From Gp7-AA10 sp035636095 (lineage in GTDB: Bacteria > Acidobacteriota > Thermoanaerobaculia > Gp7-AA8), in the NCBI GenBank assembly GCA_035636095.1, contig DASPZU010000120.1, positions 1 to 39,884 of the forward strand: a stretch of DNA of 39,884 nucleotides, given 5' to 3'. The position numbers were made by a program, and so were the translations under genes. Of this stretch, positions 1-7,809 are shown piece by piece; the stretch's first letter is position 1; each line of letters starts with the position of its first letter. A model generated the notes under the pieces. The model made no database searches, was not told the origin of the DNA, and saw only the letters and a list, made by a program, of their open reading frames with translations.

Positions 1-156
1 ACGGGAAATCGTCCCGCGCCCGAACGACTGATGCGACGATCCTCCTCCTCGCGTCCCCCCAAGATGACGGGCTTCCGCAAAAGAGGACGTTCCGACCAGC
101 ATCGCGAGAGCGAATGTTCCCGCGAGTTGCAGCGTTAAGTCCTTGCTTTTCTGCAT
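1..156 (-). CDS. Secreted Gly/Ser/His-rich protein, N-terminal part only
   Basis: The reading frame starts at an ATG at 156 behind a good Shine-Dalgarno (AGGAGG, four bases before the ATG) and stays open for 52 codons to the left edge, so the 3' end is missing. The N-terminus reads as a signal peptide: MQKSKDL, a hydrophobic stretch, then TSSFAEA, which fits a signal peptidase I site. After it comes a low-complexity stretch rich in Gly, Ser and His. The mature protein is not visible, so I do not name a function. It is divergent from the helicase gene, and the roughly 100 bp between them must hold both promoters. Confidence 0.7.
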   Translation of the reverse strand, partial: MQKSKDLTLQLAGTFALAMLVGTSSFAEARHLGGTRGGGSSHQSFGRGTISR

Positions 157-262
157 CTCGCCTCCTCGGCCGCTCTAAAGGCGTCATCAGCGTATCGCAA
201 TCGTCGGACCATGGTTGCGCCCGCCGATGTAACAAAGACGTGAGCGATAATTGCACGCCCTC

Positions 263-3200
263 ATGACCCTCGATCACTTTCATCCTGTCATCTCGCGCTG
301 GTTTTCAGAAACGCTTGGCGAGCCGACTCCTGCCCAGAAGAAAGGATGGGCGGCCATTCGCGAAGGACAGCACACGCTCATCGCCGCGCCGACCGGCTCC
401 GGAAAAACGCTGGCCGCGTTTCTCTCGGCGCTGAACGACCTTTTCGAAGAAAGCCTTGGCGGGCCGCTGCCCGACGAAGTTCGCGTCGTCTACGTTTCGC
501 CGCTGAAGGCGCTCAGCGCCGACATCCATAAGAATCTCGCAGAGCCGCGCAAGGGAATCCGCGGCATCGCCGAAGAAGTGGGATTGGGCGCGCCGCGGAT
601 CACGGCCGCCGTTCGCACCGGCGATACGACGCAAAGCGAACGCGCGGCCATGCTCCGCACGCCGCCGCACATCCTGGTGACGACTCCAGAATCGCTCTAT
701 CTCCTGCTGACGGCGGAACGCAGTCGCGAGATGTTGCGCACCGCGCGCACGGTCATCGTCGACGAGATTCACGCGGTCATCGGAACGCGTCGCGGCGCGC
801 ACCTCGCGCTGACGCTGGAGCGTCTACAGCACGTAGCTTCGGCGCCTCTACACCGAGTAGGACTTTCGGCGACGCAGAATCCGATCGAGGAAGTGGCGCG
901 ATACCTGAGGGGATGCCCCTCATCCGCCCCCGCTTCGCGGGGCCACCTTCTCCCCGCAAGCGGGGCGAAGGAACTGTCGCCGGGTGAGGGCGTCGCCATC
1001 ATCGACCAAGGCCACCGCCGCGCCATGGATCTGGCGCTCGAGATCCCGCGCTCGCCGCTGGAGACGGTGATGTCGCACGAAGTGTGGACCGAGTACTACG
1101 ACCGTCTCACAGAGTTGATCAATCAGCATCGCACGACTCTGGTGTTCGTGAATACACGCCGCATGGCAGAGCGCGTGGCACGACATCTCTCCGAACGCCT
1201 CGGCGATGAACTCGTCACGGCGCATCACGGAAGTCTGTCGAAAGAAAAACGGCTCGATGCCGAAGGGCGATTGAAATCGGGCCATCTGAAGGCGCTGGTG
1301 GCCACCGCTTCGCTGGAGCTCGGCATCGACATCGGTCATGTCGATCTGGTCTGCCAGGTTGGATCGCCGAATCGCATCGCCACGTTTCTTCAGCGCGTCG
1401 GCCGATCGGGACACACCGTCTCCGGGACTCCGAAAGGACGATTGTTCCCGGTGTCTCGCGATGACCTGGTCGAATGCGCGGCATTGTTGCGCTCAGTCAG
1501 ACGCGGCGAGCTCGATCGGATCTTCATGTACGACGCCCCGCTCGACGTTCTGGCGCAGCAACTGGTGGCGGAATCGTCGTGCGAAGACTATTCGGAAGAG
1601 GATCTCTTCTCCCTGGCACGGCGCGCATGGCCATATCGCGATCTGAAACGCGACGACTTCAGCGCCGTTCTGAAAATGGTGGCGGAAGGATTCGACACCA
1701 AACGGGGGCGGCGCGCGGCGCTCGTCCATCGCGACGAAGTGAACAGCAAGGTCCGCGGACGGCGCGGATCGCGCTTGCTCGCCATCACCTCGGGCGGCGC
1801 CATTCCGGAAGTCGCCGACTATCGCGTGCTCCTCGAACCGCACGATACGTTCATCGGAACGCTCAACGAAGACTTTGCGATCGAGAGCGCTGCCGGCGAC
1901 ATCTTCCAGCTCGGCAACGCCTCGTGGCAGATCTTGAAAGTCGGCAGCGGCACTGTCCGCGTCGCCGATGCCAAGGGTGCGCCGCCCACGCTGCCGTTCT
2001 GGACCGGCGAAGCGCCGGCGCGCAGCGACGAGCTCTCACGCTCACTCAGCGACTTTCGAAAGGAAGTGTGCAGCGGCGGGCTTCAGCCCGCCGATGTCGT
2101 CGGAATTCCCGAAGCGGCCGCCAATGAAATCGTCACCTACCTCACCGCCGCCCGCGCCGCCCTGGGCGTCATCCCGACCCAGGACACCATCGTGGTGGAG
2201 CGCTTCTTCGACGAATCGGGCGGCATGCAACTGGTGCTGCACGCGCCGTTCGGAAGCCGCATCAATCGCGCATGGGGACTGGCGCTGCGCAAGCGCTTCT
2301 GCCGTCAATTCAATTTCGAGCTGCAGGCCGCCGCCACGGAAGACGCCATCCTGCTCTCGCTCGGACCGCAGCATTCATTCCCGCTCGCCGACGTCTTCCG
2401 CTATCTGCATCCCGCCACGGCGCGCGACGTGCTCGTCCAGGCCCTCCTCGATGCGCCCGTCTTTCAGACGCGATGGCGTTGGAACAGCACCATCTCGCTG
2501 GCGATCCCGCGCAATCGCAATGGAAAAAAAGTCGCGCCCCAGCTCCAGCGCGCGATGGCCGACGATCTGATGGCCGCCGTTTTCCCCGACGCCGCGGCCT
2601 GCGTCGAAAACATCCACGGCGGCCGCCAGCTGCCCGATCATCCGCTCATCAATCAGACCGTACGCGACTGCCTGGAGGAAGCGATGGACTTCCAGGGCCT
2701 GGCCCGCGTCCTGGGCCGCATTCATGGCGGCGAAATCGAATGCGTCGCCCGCGACACCGTCGAGCCTTCGCCGCTGTCGCACGACATCCTCAACTCGGCG
2801 CCGTTCTCGTTTCTCGATGATGCACCGCTGGAGGAGCGCCGCACACACATGGTGTCGACCGGCCGTTCGGGGATGCTCGATGACACTGCCATCCAGCGCG
2901 TTCGCGACGAAGAGCGTCCCGATCCGCGCGACGCCAACGAGCTGCACGATGCGCTGTTGACGGCCGGCTACCTGCACGACGACGAAATCTCGCGCGAAAT
3001 GATGGACACACTCGTGGCAGCGCGTCGCGCAGGCTGGATCGATGGAGTGTGGGTGGCCGCTGAGCGGCTGCCGGAATTCCTGGCGGTGCATCCGCAGGAC
3101 GTCAACTTTGCCGCGCCACCTTCTCGTCTGCGCAACTGGACGCGCGAAGACGCAATCGTCGAACTGCTGCGGGCCAGACTCTCCATGGTCGGTCCGACGA

Positions 3201-4333
3201 CGGCGCACACGCTCGCGGAATCGCTGCGCATCAGCGAATCGGACGCCAACACAGCGCTTCTGACGCTGGAATCGGAAGGCGCGATTTTGCGCGGATCGTT
3301 CGAGGGTCCGAATGAATGGTGCGATCGACGCCTCCTCGCTCGGATCCATCGCTACACCCTGAACCGCCTGCGCGCCGAAATCGAGCCCGTCAGCGTGGCA
3401 GACTTCAACCGCTTCCTCTTCTCATGGCAGCACGTGACACAAAAGCTGACCGGCACCGACGGACTTCGCAAGATTCTCAACCAGCTCGAAGGCTACCAAG
3501 TCGCGGTCAATGCATGGGAAAAATTCATTCTGCCGTCGCGCATGGACCACTACGATCCGTCGCTTCTCGATACTCTTTGCCTCGCCGGCGAAGTCGGGTG
3601 GGCAAAATTGTCGAGCGGCGTCGCGCTCTTCCCACGCAAACACGCCGACTCCTGGCTCAGTGGAGCGCCGCCGCCCCCGGCGGCGCTTAGTGAAGGCGCG
3701 CAACAAATCCTCGACACCCTCCGCGCTCGCGGCGCGTCGTTCCTCAAGCGCGACGAAGCGCTGGAAGAGTTGATCGAAGCAACACTGGTGACGTCCGACG
3801 GTTTTGCCGGCCGCCACGGGCGCTGGTCTTTGATCGATGGAGCGCCGCCGACCTCGGCGGCCATCGAGATCCAGGCCTGGGCGCTCCTTCGCCGCTACGG
3901 AGTTGTCTTCCGTCGCATGCTGACACGAGAAACCGCGCCCCCATGGCGCGAGTTGACCCGCGTCTACCGCCGGCTCGAAGCGCGCGGCGAAATTCGGGGC
4001 GGACGCTTCGTGGCCGGAATGTCAGGCGAACAATTCGCGCTGCCGGAAGCCGTCGATCGATTACGCGAAGTCCGACGCGAAGGTCCGGACGGCCGCCTGG
4101 TCGTCATCAGCGCCTGCGATCCGCTGAATCTGGCGGGAATTCTCGATTCCGGCGAGCGGATTCGCGCGATCGCAACGAACCGCATCGCGTATCGCGACGG
4201 CGCTGCCGTCTCGGTGATGGAGGGCGATTATCTCCGTCCGCTCGCCGAGATCGATGCGACCATCGCGATCGAGGCTGCCACAGCGCTGGCCGGCCGGCGA
4301 GTTCCGGTCGCAAGCGGCTTTGTGGGCCGCTAA
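263..4333 (+). CDS. lhr: Lhr-type large ATP-dependent superfamily 2 helicase
   Basis: A large DEAD/DEAH-family helicase of the Lhr type, a 3'-5' DNA translocase linked to DNA repair. Numbering from an in-frame TTG at 251, Walker A (APTGSGKT) is at about 46-53, the DEIH box at 171-174, the SAT motif at 206-208 and motif VI (QRVGRSGH) near 380; a long Lhr-type C-terminal region follows. About 1,356 residues is in the family range. I prefer the ATG at 263 because it gives the usual short N-terminus before FHPVISRWF; neither start has a clear ribosome binding site. The gene holds four GC-rich palindromes in frame, one of which adds 25 residues after motif III. Its stop shares bases with that of the facing AAA+ gene. 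Confidence 0.93.
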   Translation: MTLDHFHPVISRWFSETLGEPTPAQKKGWAAIREGQHTLIAAPTGSGKTLAAFLSALNDLFEESLGGPLPDEVRVVYVSPLKALSADIHKNLAEPRKGIRGIAEEVGLGAPRITAAVRTGDTTQSERAAMLRTPPHILVTTPESLYLLLTAERSREMLRTARTVIVDEIHAVIGTRRGAHLALTLERLQHVASAPLHRVGLSATQNPIEEVARYLRGCPSSAPASRGHLLPASGAKELSPGEGVAIIDQGHRRAMDLALEIPRSPLETVMSHEVWTEYYDRLTELINQHRTTLVFVNTRRMAERVARHLSERLGDELVTAHHGSLSKEKRLDAEGRLKSGHLKALVATASLELGIDIGHVDLVCQVGSPNRIATFLQRVGRSGHTVSGTPKGRLFPVSRDDLVECAALLRSVRRGELDRIFMYDAPLDVLAQQLVAESSCEDYSEEDLFSLARRAWPYRDLKRDDFSAVLKMVAEGFDTKRGRRAALVHRDEVNSKVRGRRGSRLLAITSGGAIPEVADYRVLLEPHDTFIGTLNEDFAIESAAGDIFQLGNASWQILKVGSGTVRVADAKGAPPTLPFWTGEAPARSDELSRSLSDFRKEVCSGGLQPADVVGIPEAAANEIVTYLTAARAALGVIPTQDTIVVERFFDESGGMQLVLHAPFGSRINRAWGLALRKRFCRQFNFELQAAATEDAILLSLGPQHSFPLADVFRYLHPATARDVLVQALLDAPVFQTRWRWNSTISLAIPRNRNGKKVAPQLQRAMADDLMAAVFPDAAACVENIHGGRQLPDHPLINQTVRDCLEEAMDFQGLARVLGRIHGGEIECVARDTVEPSPLSHDILNSAPFSFLDDAPLEERRTHMVSTGRSGMLDDTAIQRVRDEERPDPRDANELHDALLTAGYLHDDEISREMMDTLVAARRAGWIDGVWVAAERLPEFLAVHPQDVNFAAPPSRLRNWTREDAIVELLRARLSMVGPTTAHTLAESLRISESDANTALLTLESEGAILRGSFEGPNEWCDRRLLARIHRYTLNRLRAEIEPVSVADFNRFLFSWQHVTQKLTGTDGLRKILNQLEGYQVAVNAWEKFILPSRMDHYDPSLLDTLCLAGEVGWAKLSSGVALFPRKHADSWLSGAPPPPAALSEGAQQILDTLRARGASFLKRDEALEELIEATLVTSDGFAGRHGRWSLIDGAPPTSAAIEIQAWALLRRYGVVFRRMLTRETAPPWRELTRVYRRLEARGEIRGGRFVAGMSGEQFALPEAVDRLREVRREGPDGRLVVISACDPLNLAGILDSGERIRAIATNRIAYRDGAAVSVMEGDYLRPLAEIDATIAIEAATALAGRRVPVASGFVGR
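916..990 (+). repeat. 75-bp palindromic element inside lhr
   Basis: The outer arms CCCTCA (917-922) and TGAGGG (985-990) enclose two hairpins: CCCCGC/GCGGGG at 928-942, and CCTTC.CCCCGC/GCGGGG.GAAGG at 946-971. This is the layout of rhizobial RIME/Bru-RS-like intergenic palindromes, but here it lies in frame in a coding region. It encodes about 25 residues (222-247 counted from the TTG at 251) between motif III and the GHRR segment, where Lhr proteins usually have only a short linker. Confidence 0.75.
2074..2093 (+). repeat. TTCA-loop palindrome inside lhr
   Basis: CGGCGGGC and GCCCGCCG form a perfect 8-bp stem around a TTCA loop. It lies in frame in lhr and encodes SGGLQPAD. The design matches the TTCG-loop palindrome inside the anti-sigma gene at 14514. 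Confidence 0.6.
3661..3688 (+). repeat. GGAGCGCCGCCG palindrome, copy 1, inside lhr
   Basis: TGG followed by AGCGCCGCCG, a CCCC loop and CGGCGGCGCT gives a perfect 10-bp stem. It encodes SGAPPPPAAL in the C-terminal half of Lhr. Relatives occur at 3838, 29771 and 36424. Confidence 0.7.
3838..3861 (+). repeat. GGAGCGCCGCCG palindrome, copy 2, inside lhr
   Basis: TGGAGCGCCGCCG, then ACCT, then CGGCGGC: the left arm is full and the right arm shortened. It encodes DGAPPTSAA, 177 bp after copy 1 and in the same reading frame and orientation. Confidence 0.65.
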
Positions 4334-5316
4334 CGGACCAGCACCATCGCCAACGCGAACAGCGCGACGATGAGCGACGTTGCCGCGATCACCGCCGCAC
4401 CATACATTCGCCGCTCCATGCGCGCGATCGCCTGAACGACAGGATCCTGGTCGCGAAACAGCGACTGCTGCATGACCTCTTTGGCGGCCATCACATCAGC
4501 CATCGCGCGTTCGAAATGTTCCTGATGAATCTGCTTGCTGCGTTCCGGACGCGGATCGGCGGCCGCAGCGGCAGCGGCCTTCAGCACCGCGTTCTTGATG
4601 TCGCCGCCGCTGACCGCAAATTTTTCGGCGAGGGCGCGAAAATCGACATCGCGCGCCAGCGGAGTCTTGTGCGGATGGATCTGCACTTTCCAGATCTGCT
4701 CGCGCTCGGCAAGGCCAGGCATCTCGAATCGCACGTGCGCGCGGATGCGCCGCTCGAACGCCGGATCGAAATTGGCGGCCAGGTTGGTGGCGAAGATGAC
4801 CACGCCGTTGAACGATTCCAGCTCCCGCAGCAGCACGTTGACGGTGATGTTGGCCTCGCGTTGATAGGGAAGGTTGGCGGCAACGGTCGATCGGCGGCCG
4901 GCGATGGCATCCGCTTCATCGAAAAGGAGCAGCGCCCGCTGTTCGGTCGCGGAGCGAAAGGCCGCCACAATATTCTTTGGCGTCTCCCCCGCCCACATCG
5001 ACTCCACCTCGGCATAGTTGACGACCAGCAGCTTCATTCCGAGGGAGTTAGCGATCGCTTCGGCGCAGATTGTTTTGCCCGTCCCCGGCGGACCGACGAA
5101 GTTGAACGCCAATCCGAGTCCGACCGAATGTCGTTCTCCCAGTCCCCATCGCGTGAAGATCAGCGAATGATTGCGGACCTGCGCAAGCGCGTCGTCGAGC
5201 GACCGGCGCGTTTCGGCGGGAAGGATCACATCCGCGAAGGTTCGCTGCGGTGCGATCGTCTCGACCGCACGCGCCCACGAGCGGCCCGTGAACAGCGACA
5301 GAAGTGGAGAAGCCAT
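4330..5316 (-). CDS. AAA+ ATPase with a C-terminal membrane anchor
   Basis: A single-module classical AAA+ ATPase of 328 residues. Walker A (GPPGTGKT) is at 75-82, Walker B (LLLFDEAD) at 129-136, sensor 1 Asn in FATN near 178, an arginine-finger pair at 189-190, and a sensor-2-like SGGDIKNA helix. After the lid, a charged helix leads to one hydrophobic segment at about 305-327 at the very C-terminus, which suggests a tail-anchored membrane protein facing the cytoplasm. No FtsH-type protease or N-terminal substrate domain is present, so a remodelling role is inference. Its ATG overlaps the stop of the quinone oxidoreductase gene (TGATG), implying translational coupling. Confidence 0.85.
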   Translation of the reverse strand: MASPLLSLFTGRSWARAVETIAPQRTFADVILPAETRRSLDDALAQVRNHSLIFTRWGLGERHSVGLGLAFNFVGPPGTGKTICAEAIANSLGMKLLVVNYAEVESMWAGETPKNIVAAFRSATEQRALLLFDEADAIAGRRSTVAANLPYQREANITVNVLLRELESFNGVVIFATNLAANFDPAFERRIRAHVRFEMPGLAEREQIWKVQIHPHKTPLARDVDFRALAEKFAVSGGDIKNAVLKAAAAAAADPRPERSKQIHQEHFERAMADVMAAKEVMQQSLFRDQDPVVQAIARMERRMYGAAVIAATSLIVALFALAMVLVR

Positions 5317-6275
5317 CAGCCCTTGACGTTAACACGCAACACGACTTTGCCGATGATGTGCCCCCTCTCCATCATGCGATGCGCGTCGCAAGCCTCCTCG
5401 AGTTTGAATCCTGCCGCGATCGGGACCTGCAGCTCCGCCTCTTCCACTGCGCGGTTCAGCCGTTCGAATTCGCGCACGCCCGGCGTACCGTCGTAGGACT
5501 TGATTCGAACGCCCTTGCGCTTCCGCGGCTCGGGCTCGACTCCATTGGGATAGGCCGCCCGCCCACCCTTCCGCAGCGCGTCGAGGCACTGCGTCAGAGC
5601 TTTGCCGCCGACGAAGGCCAGCACGGCATCGACGCCCTGGGGAGCGAACTCGCGCGCGGCCTCGACGATCTCGTCTTTCTTGCCGTCGACAGATCTATCG
5701 GCGCCCAGGCGCCGCACGAGATCGAGGCCGTCGGATCCAGTCGCCGTCGCGAGGACCCGTGCGCCGCGCAGCTTTGCGAATTGCAGCGCCAGCATTCCGA
5801 CATTCCCGCTCGCGCCGTGAATGATCACGTTTTCGCCCGGTTTGATCTGGAGCGTGTCGTCGACGCCTTGCAGCGCAGTCAAGCCAATCGTCGCCAGGCC
5901 GCCGGCTGGCAGCATGTCGAGCGTCCGAGGGATGGGCGCCACTTTGCTGGCCGCGACCGCGACGTATCCCGCGTAGAAGCCGCCCTTCGCGTTGCCGTAG
6001 CTGTACGCGTACACGCGATCGCCGCGCTTGAGCCGCTTGACCTGGGCGCCGGATTCGGCGATCACTCCCGATGCGTCGGTGCCGAGAATCATGGGAAATT
6101 CTTCGCGCTCGGCCCATTTGCCGGCGCGCACCCTCACATCCCACATGCCAACGCCGGCGGTGTCGATCGCGACGAGCACTTCCTGGGCGCTGATCTTTGG
6201 AACAGGCAGCTCGTGAATGGTGAGCACTTCCGGACCACCGAACCGATCGATGGCCGCGGCGCGCATCGTCGTCAT
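5316..6275 (-). CDS. Zinc-independent quinone oxidoreductase-like MDR enzyme
   Basis: A medium-chain dehydrogenase/reductase of the NADPH:quinone oxidoreductase type, 319 residues. It begins MRAAAIDRFGGPEVL, typical of the family, and carries a nucleotide-binding loop (HGASGNVG) in the middle of the protein. The zinc-ligand cysteines of alcohol dehydrogenases are absent, which points to a zinc-free enzyme reducing quinones or enones with NADPH. Substrate cannot be read from sequence. Its ATG overlaps the CBS gene stop (ATGA) and its stop overlaps the AAA+ start, so the three minus-strand genes form one coupled operon. Confidence 0.88.
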   Translation of the reverse strand: MTTMRAAAIDRFGGPEVLTIHELPVPKISAQEVLVAIDTAGVGMWDVRVRAGKWAEREEFPMILGTDASGVIAESGAQVKRLKRGDRVYAYSYGNAKGGFYAGYVAVAASKVAPIPRTLDMLPAGGLATIGLTALQGVDDTLQIKPGENVIIHGASGNVGMLALQFAKLRGARVLATATGSDGLDLVRRLGADRSVDGKKDEIVEAAREFAPQGVDAVLAFVGGKALTQCLDALRKGGRAAYPNGVEPEPRKRKGVRIKSYDGTPGVREFERLNRAVEEAELQVPIAAGFKLEEACDAHRMMERGHIIGKVVLRVNVKG

Positions 6276-6712
6276 CTGCGATCTCTTCCAGCTCTGACTT
6301 TCATGCGCGGTCCGCGCTTCGAGAGGACGGGACGCTCGCCCGCCGGGGCCGGATGGGTCGCCCCTTTCGCCAGCAGCGACACCAGATCGAAGGTCGTCAC
6401 GATGCCGACGAGTTTTCCGTCGTCGACCACCGGAAGGGATCCGATGACGTGGCCGGTCATCAACGCCGCCGCTTTGCGGACCGTTTCGTCAGGCGTGATG
6501 GTCACCGGCGGATGCGCCATCGCGCGCTGCACCGGCGTGTCGGCGCCGACGTCCATCAGATCGCGATCGGCAAGAAGACCGATCACGTTCTTGCGGTCGA
6601 CGACCACAAGATGATGAATGTCATAGCGGCGGAACAATTCTTTAGCGGTGGAGGCGGTTTCATTCGGATTGATGGTTCGGACTTCCTTGCGCATCACGTC
6701 GCGTACTCTCAT
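6272..6712 (-). CDS. Tandem CBS-domain protein
   Basis: A stand-alone pair of CBS domains in 146 residues. The first begins MRVRDVMRKEVRTINP and runs to about residue 60; the second begins VQRAMAHPPVTITP and ends near 118 at the characteristic GIVTTFDLVSLL. A short basic tail follows. Such pairs bind adenine nucleotides and sense energy state. It is the first gene of the operon with the oxidoreductase and the AAA+ protein, so nucleotide-dependent control of a partner is plausible but not shown. Confidence 0.9.
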   Translation of the reverse strand: MRVRDVMRKEVRTINPNETASTAKELFRRYDIHHLVVVDRKNVIGLLADRDLMDVGADTPVQRAMAHPPVTITPDETVRKAAALMTGHVIGSLPVVDDGKLVGIVTTFDLVSLLAKGATHPAPAGERPVLSKRGPRMKVRAGRDRR

Positions 6713-6769
6713 AGCGCCTCAATGTATGTCTCTTTCACGCGATATAGCAGCACATCGCCTGCCAAGAAA

Positions 6770-6849
6770 GCAGAAGGATGAAGGCAGAAAGCAGAAGGAT
6801 GAAGATTGAAGAAGACCCTTCCGCCTTCTGCCTTCCGCCTTCTGCCTTA
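6770..6849 (-). repeat. GCAGAAGG purine/pyrimidine inverted repeat, possible terminator
   Basis: The left side holds iterated GCAGAAGGATGAAG-like units (6770-6804); the right side (6817-6849) holds CCTTCCGCCTTCTGCC units that pair with them. The stop codon of the cytosine deaminase gene lies at the edge of the right arm. Read on the minus strand, the transcript would fold into a long hairpin just after the deaminase, between it and the CBS gene. There is no clean T-tract, so calling it a terminator is tentative. Confidence 0.55.
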
Positions 6850-7287
6850 CTCTCCGATATCCTCATTCCAGAGCTGCGGGTGGGCGGCGATGAACGCCCG
6901 CATCAGCTCGATGCAAGTCGGATCCTGCAAGACCTCGATTGCGACGCCGCGCGCCTTCAGGAGCTCTTCTTCGCCCAGAAAGGTTTTGTTTTCGCCGATG
7001 ACGACGCGCGGAATGCCGTAGAGCAGAATCGCGCCGCTGCACATGGAGCACGGCGAGAGCGTGGTGTAGATGACGGATTCGCGATAGACCGACGCCGGTT
7101 GGCGCCCGGCATTCTCGAGCGCGTCCATTTCGCCGTGAAGGATCGCGCTCCCCTTTTGTACGCGCCGATTGTGTCCGCGACCGAGGATGCGCCCGCGGTG
7201 CACCAGCACCGATCCGATCGGGATGCCGCCCTCCCCCCACCCTTTTTGCGCTTCCTCGATCGCGGCGCTCAGGAACTCATCGGCCAT
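6847..7287 (-). CDS. Cytosine deaminase, yeast (Fcy1) type
   Basis: A zinc-dependent deaminase of the CDA fold, 146 residues. HGE at 51-53 supplies the zinc-binding His and the proton-shuttle Glu, and PCSMC supplies Cys80 and Cys83. It resembles yeast Fcy1 more than tRNA deaminase TadA: shared stretches include GRGHN, QKGSA, TTLSPC, YGIPR and the C-terminal DIGE, which in Fcy1 carries the Asp that contacts cytosine. TadA proteins normally have HAE rather than HGE. Predicted reaction: cytosine to uracil plus ammonia in pyrimidine salvage, in the cytosol. Its start overlaps the end of the upstream small secreted protein gene by 11 bp. Confidence 0.85.
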   Translation of the reverse strand: MADEFLSAAIEEAQKGWGEGGIPIGSVLVHRGRILGRGHNRRVQKGSAILHGEMDALENAGRQPASVYRESVIYTTLSPCSMCSGAILLYGIPRVVIGENKTFLGEEELLKARGVAIEVLQDPTCIELMRAFIAAHPQLWNEDIGE

Positions 7288-7729
7288 CAGTGGCCGAAAT
7301 CGTACTCCGCAAAATTGGATGGCGCATCAGGTTCGATCGGCGTGCAAAGCCGCGCATCCGGACCCCGAAGTCGGAAGAAAGCCGGAGGGACTCCTGCTCA
7401 CATTCGCGATCGGACTGAAACTCCAGCGACTGGATCTCGTCCACGTACTGCGACGCGAACGTGCGCACATCCTCGACATGCAACAATTCGTGCGGGATTT
7501 GTCGAATGTCGTGCAGCAGCATCATCGGCTTGAATGTCACCGAAGCGTTCATGGCCGCTCGGCGCTCTCTGGTCACACAATGAACATCGAGCCGATAGGC
7601 AACGAAAAGCGTGCAGGCGTCGAAGGCGCCCGGGCCGCAGGCTTCATGAAGCCCCTGCAGGGTCGGGACGATGCTGGCCGAGGGCGGCTGAACGATGACG
7701 GCTTGGAGTAGGATGAAAAGGACTCGCAT
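7277..7729 (-). CDS. Small secreted protein of unknown function
   Basis: 150 residues from the ATG at 7729; a TTG nine bases upstream is the alternative. The N-terminus MRVLFILLQAVIV looks like a signal peptide. A central HELLH motif (in QIPHELLHVEDV) recalls a HExxH zinc site but lacks the spacing-perfect Glu-x-x-His pattern, and a later acidic DRECEQE segment follows. I recognise no family. A secreted protease is possible but weak. It precedes and overlaps the cytosine deaminase gene, so the two are probably co-transcribed. Confidence 0.55.
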   Translation of the reverse strand: MRVLFILLQAVIVQPPSASIVPTLQGLHEACGPGAFDACTLFVAYRLDVHCVTRERRAAMNASVTFKPMMLLHDIRQIPHELLHVEDVRTFASQYVDEIQSLEFQSDRECEQESLRLSSDFGVRMRGFARRSNLMRHPILRSTISATDGR

Positions 7730-7809
7730 GCCCGGCAAGGTCGGTTGCCAAGGGGCGCGAATCGATGCACCTAATATGAATTGATGATGATCGTCAGGTA
7801 ACCCGGCAA

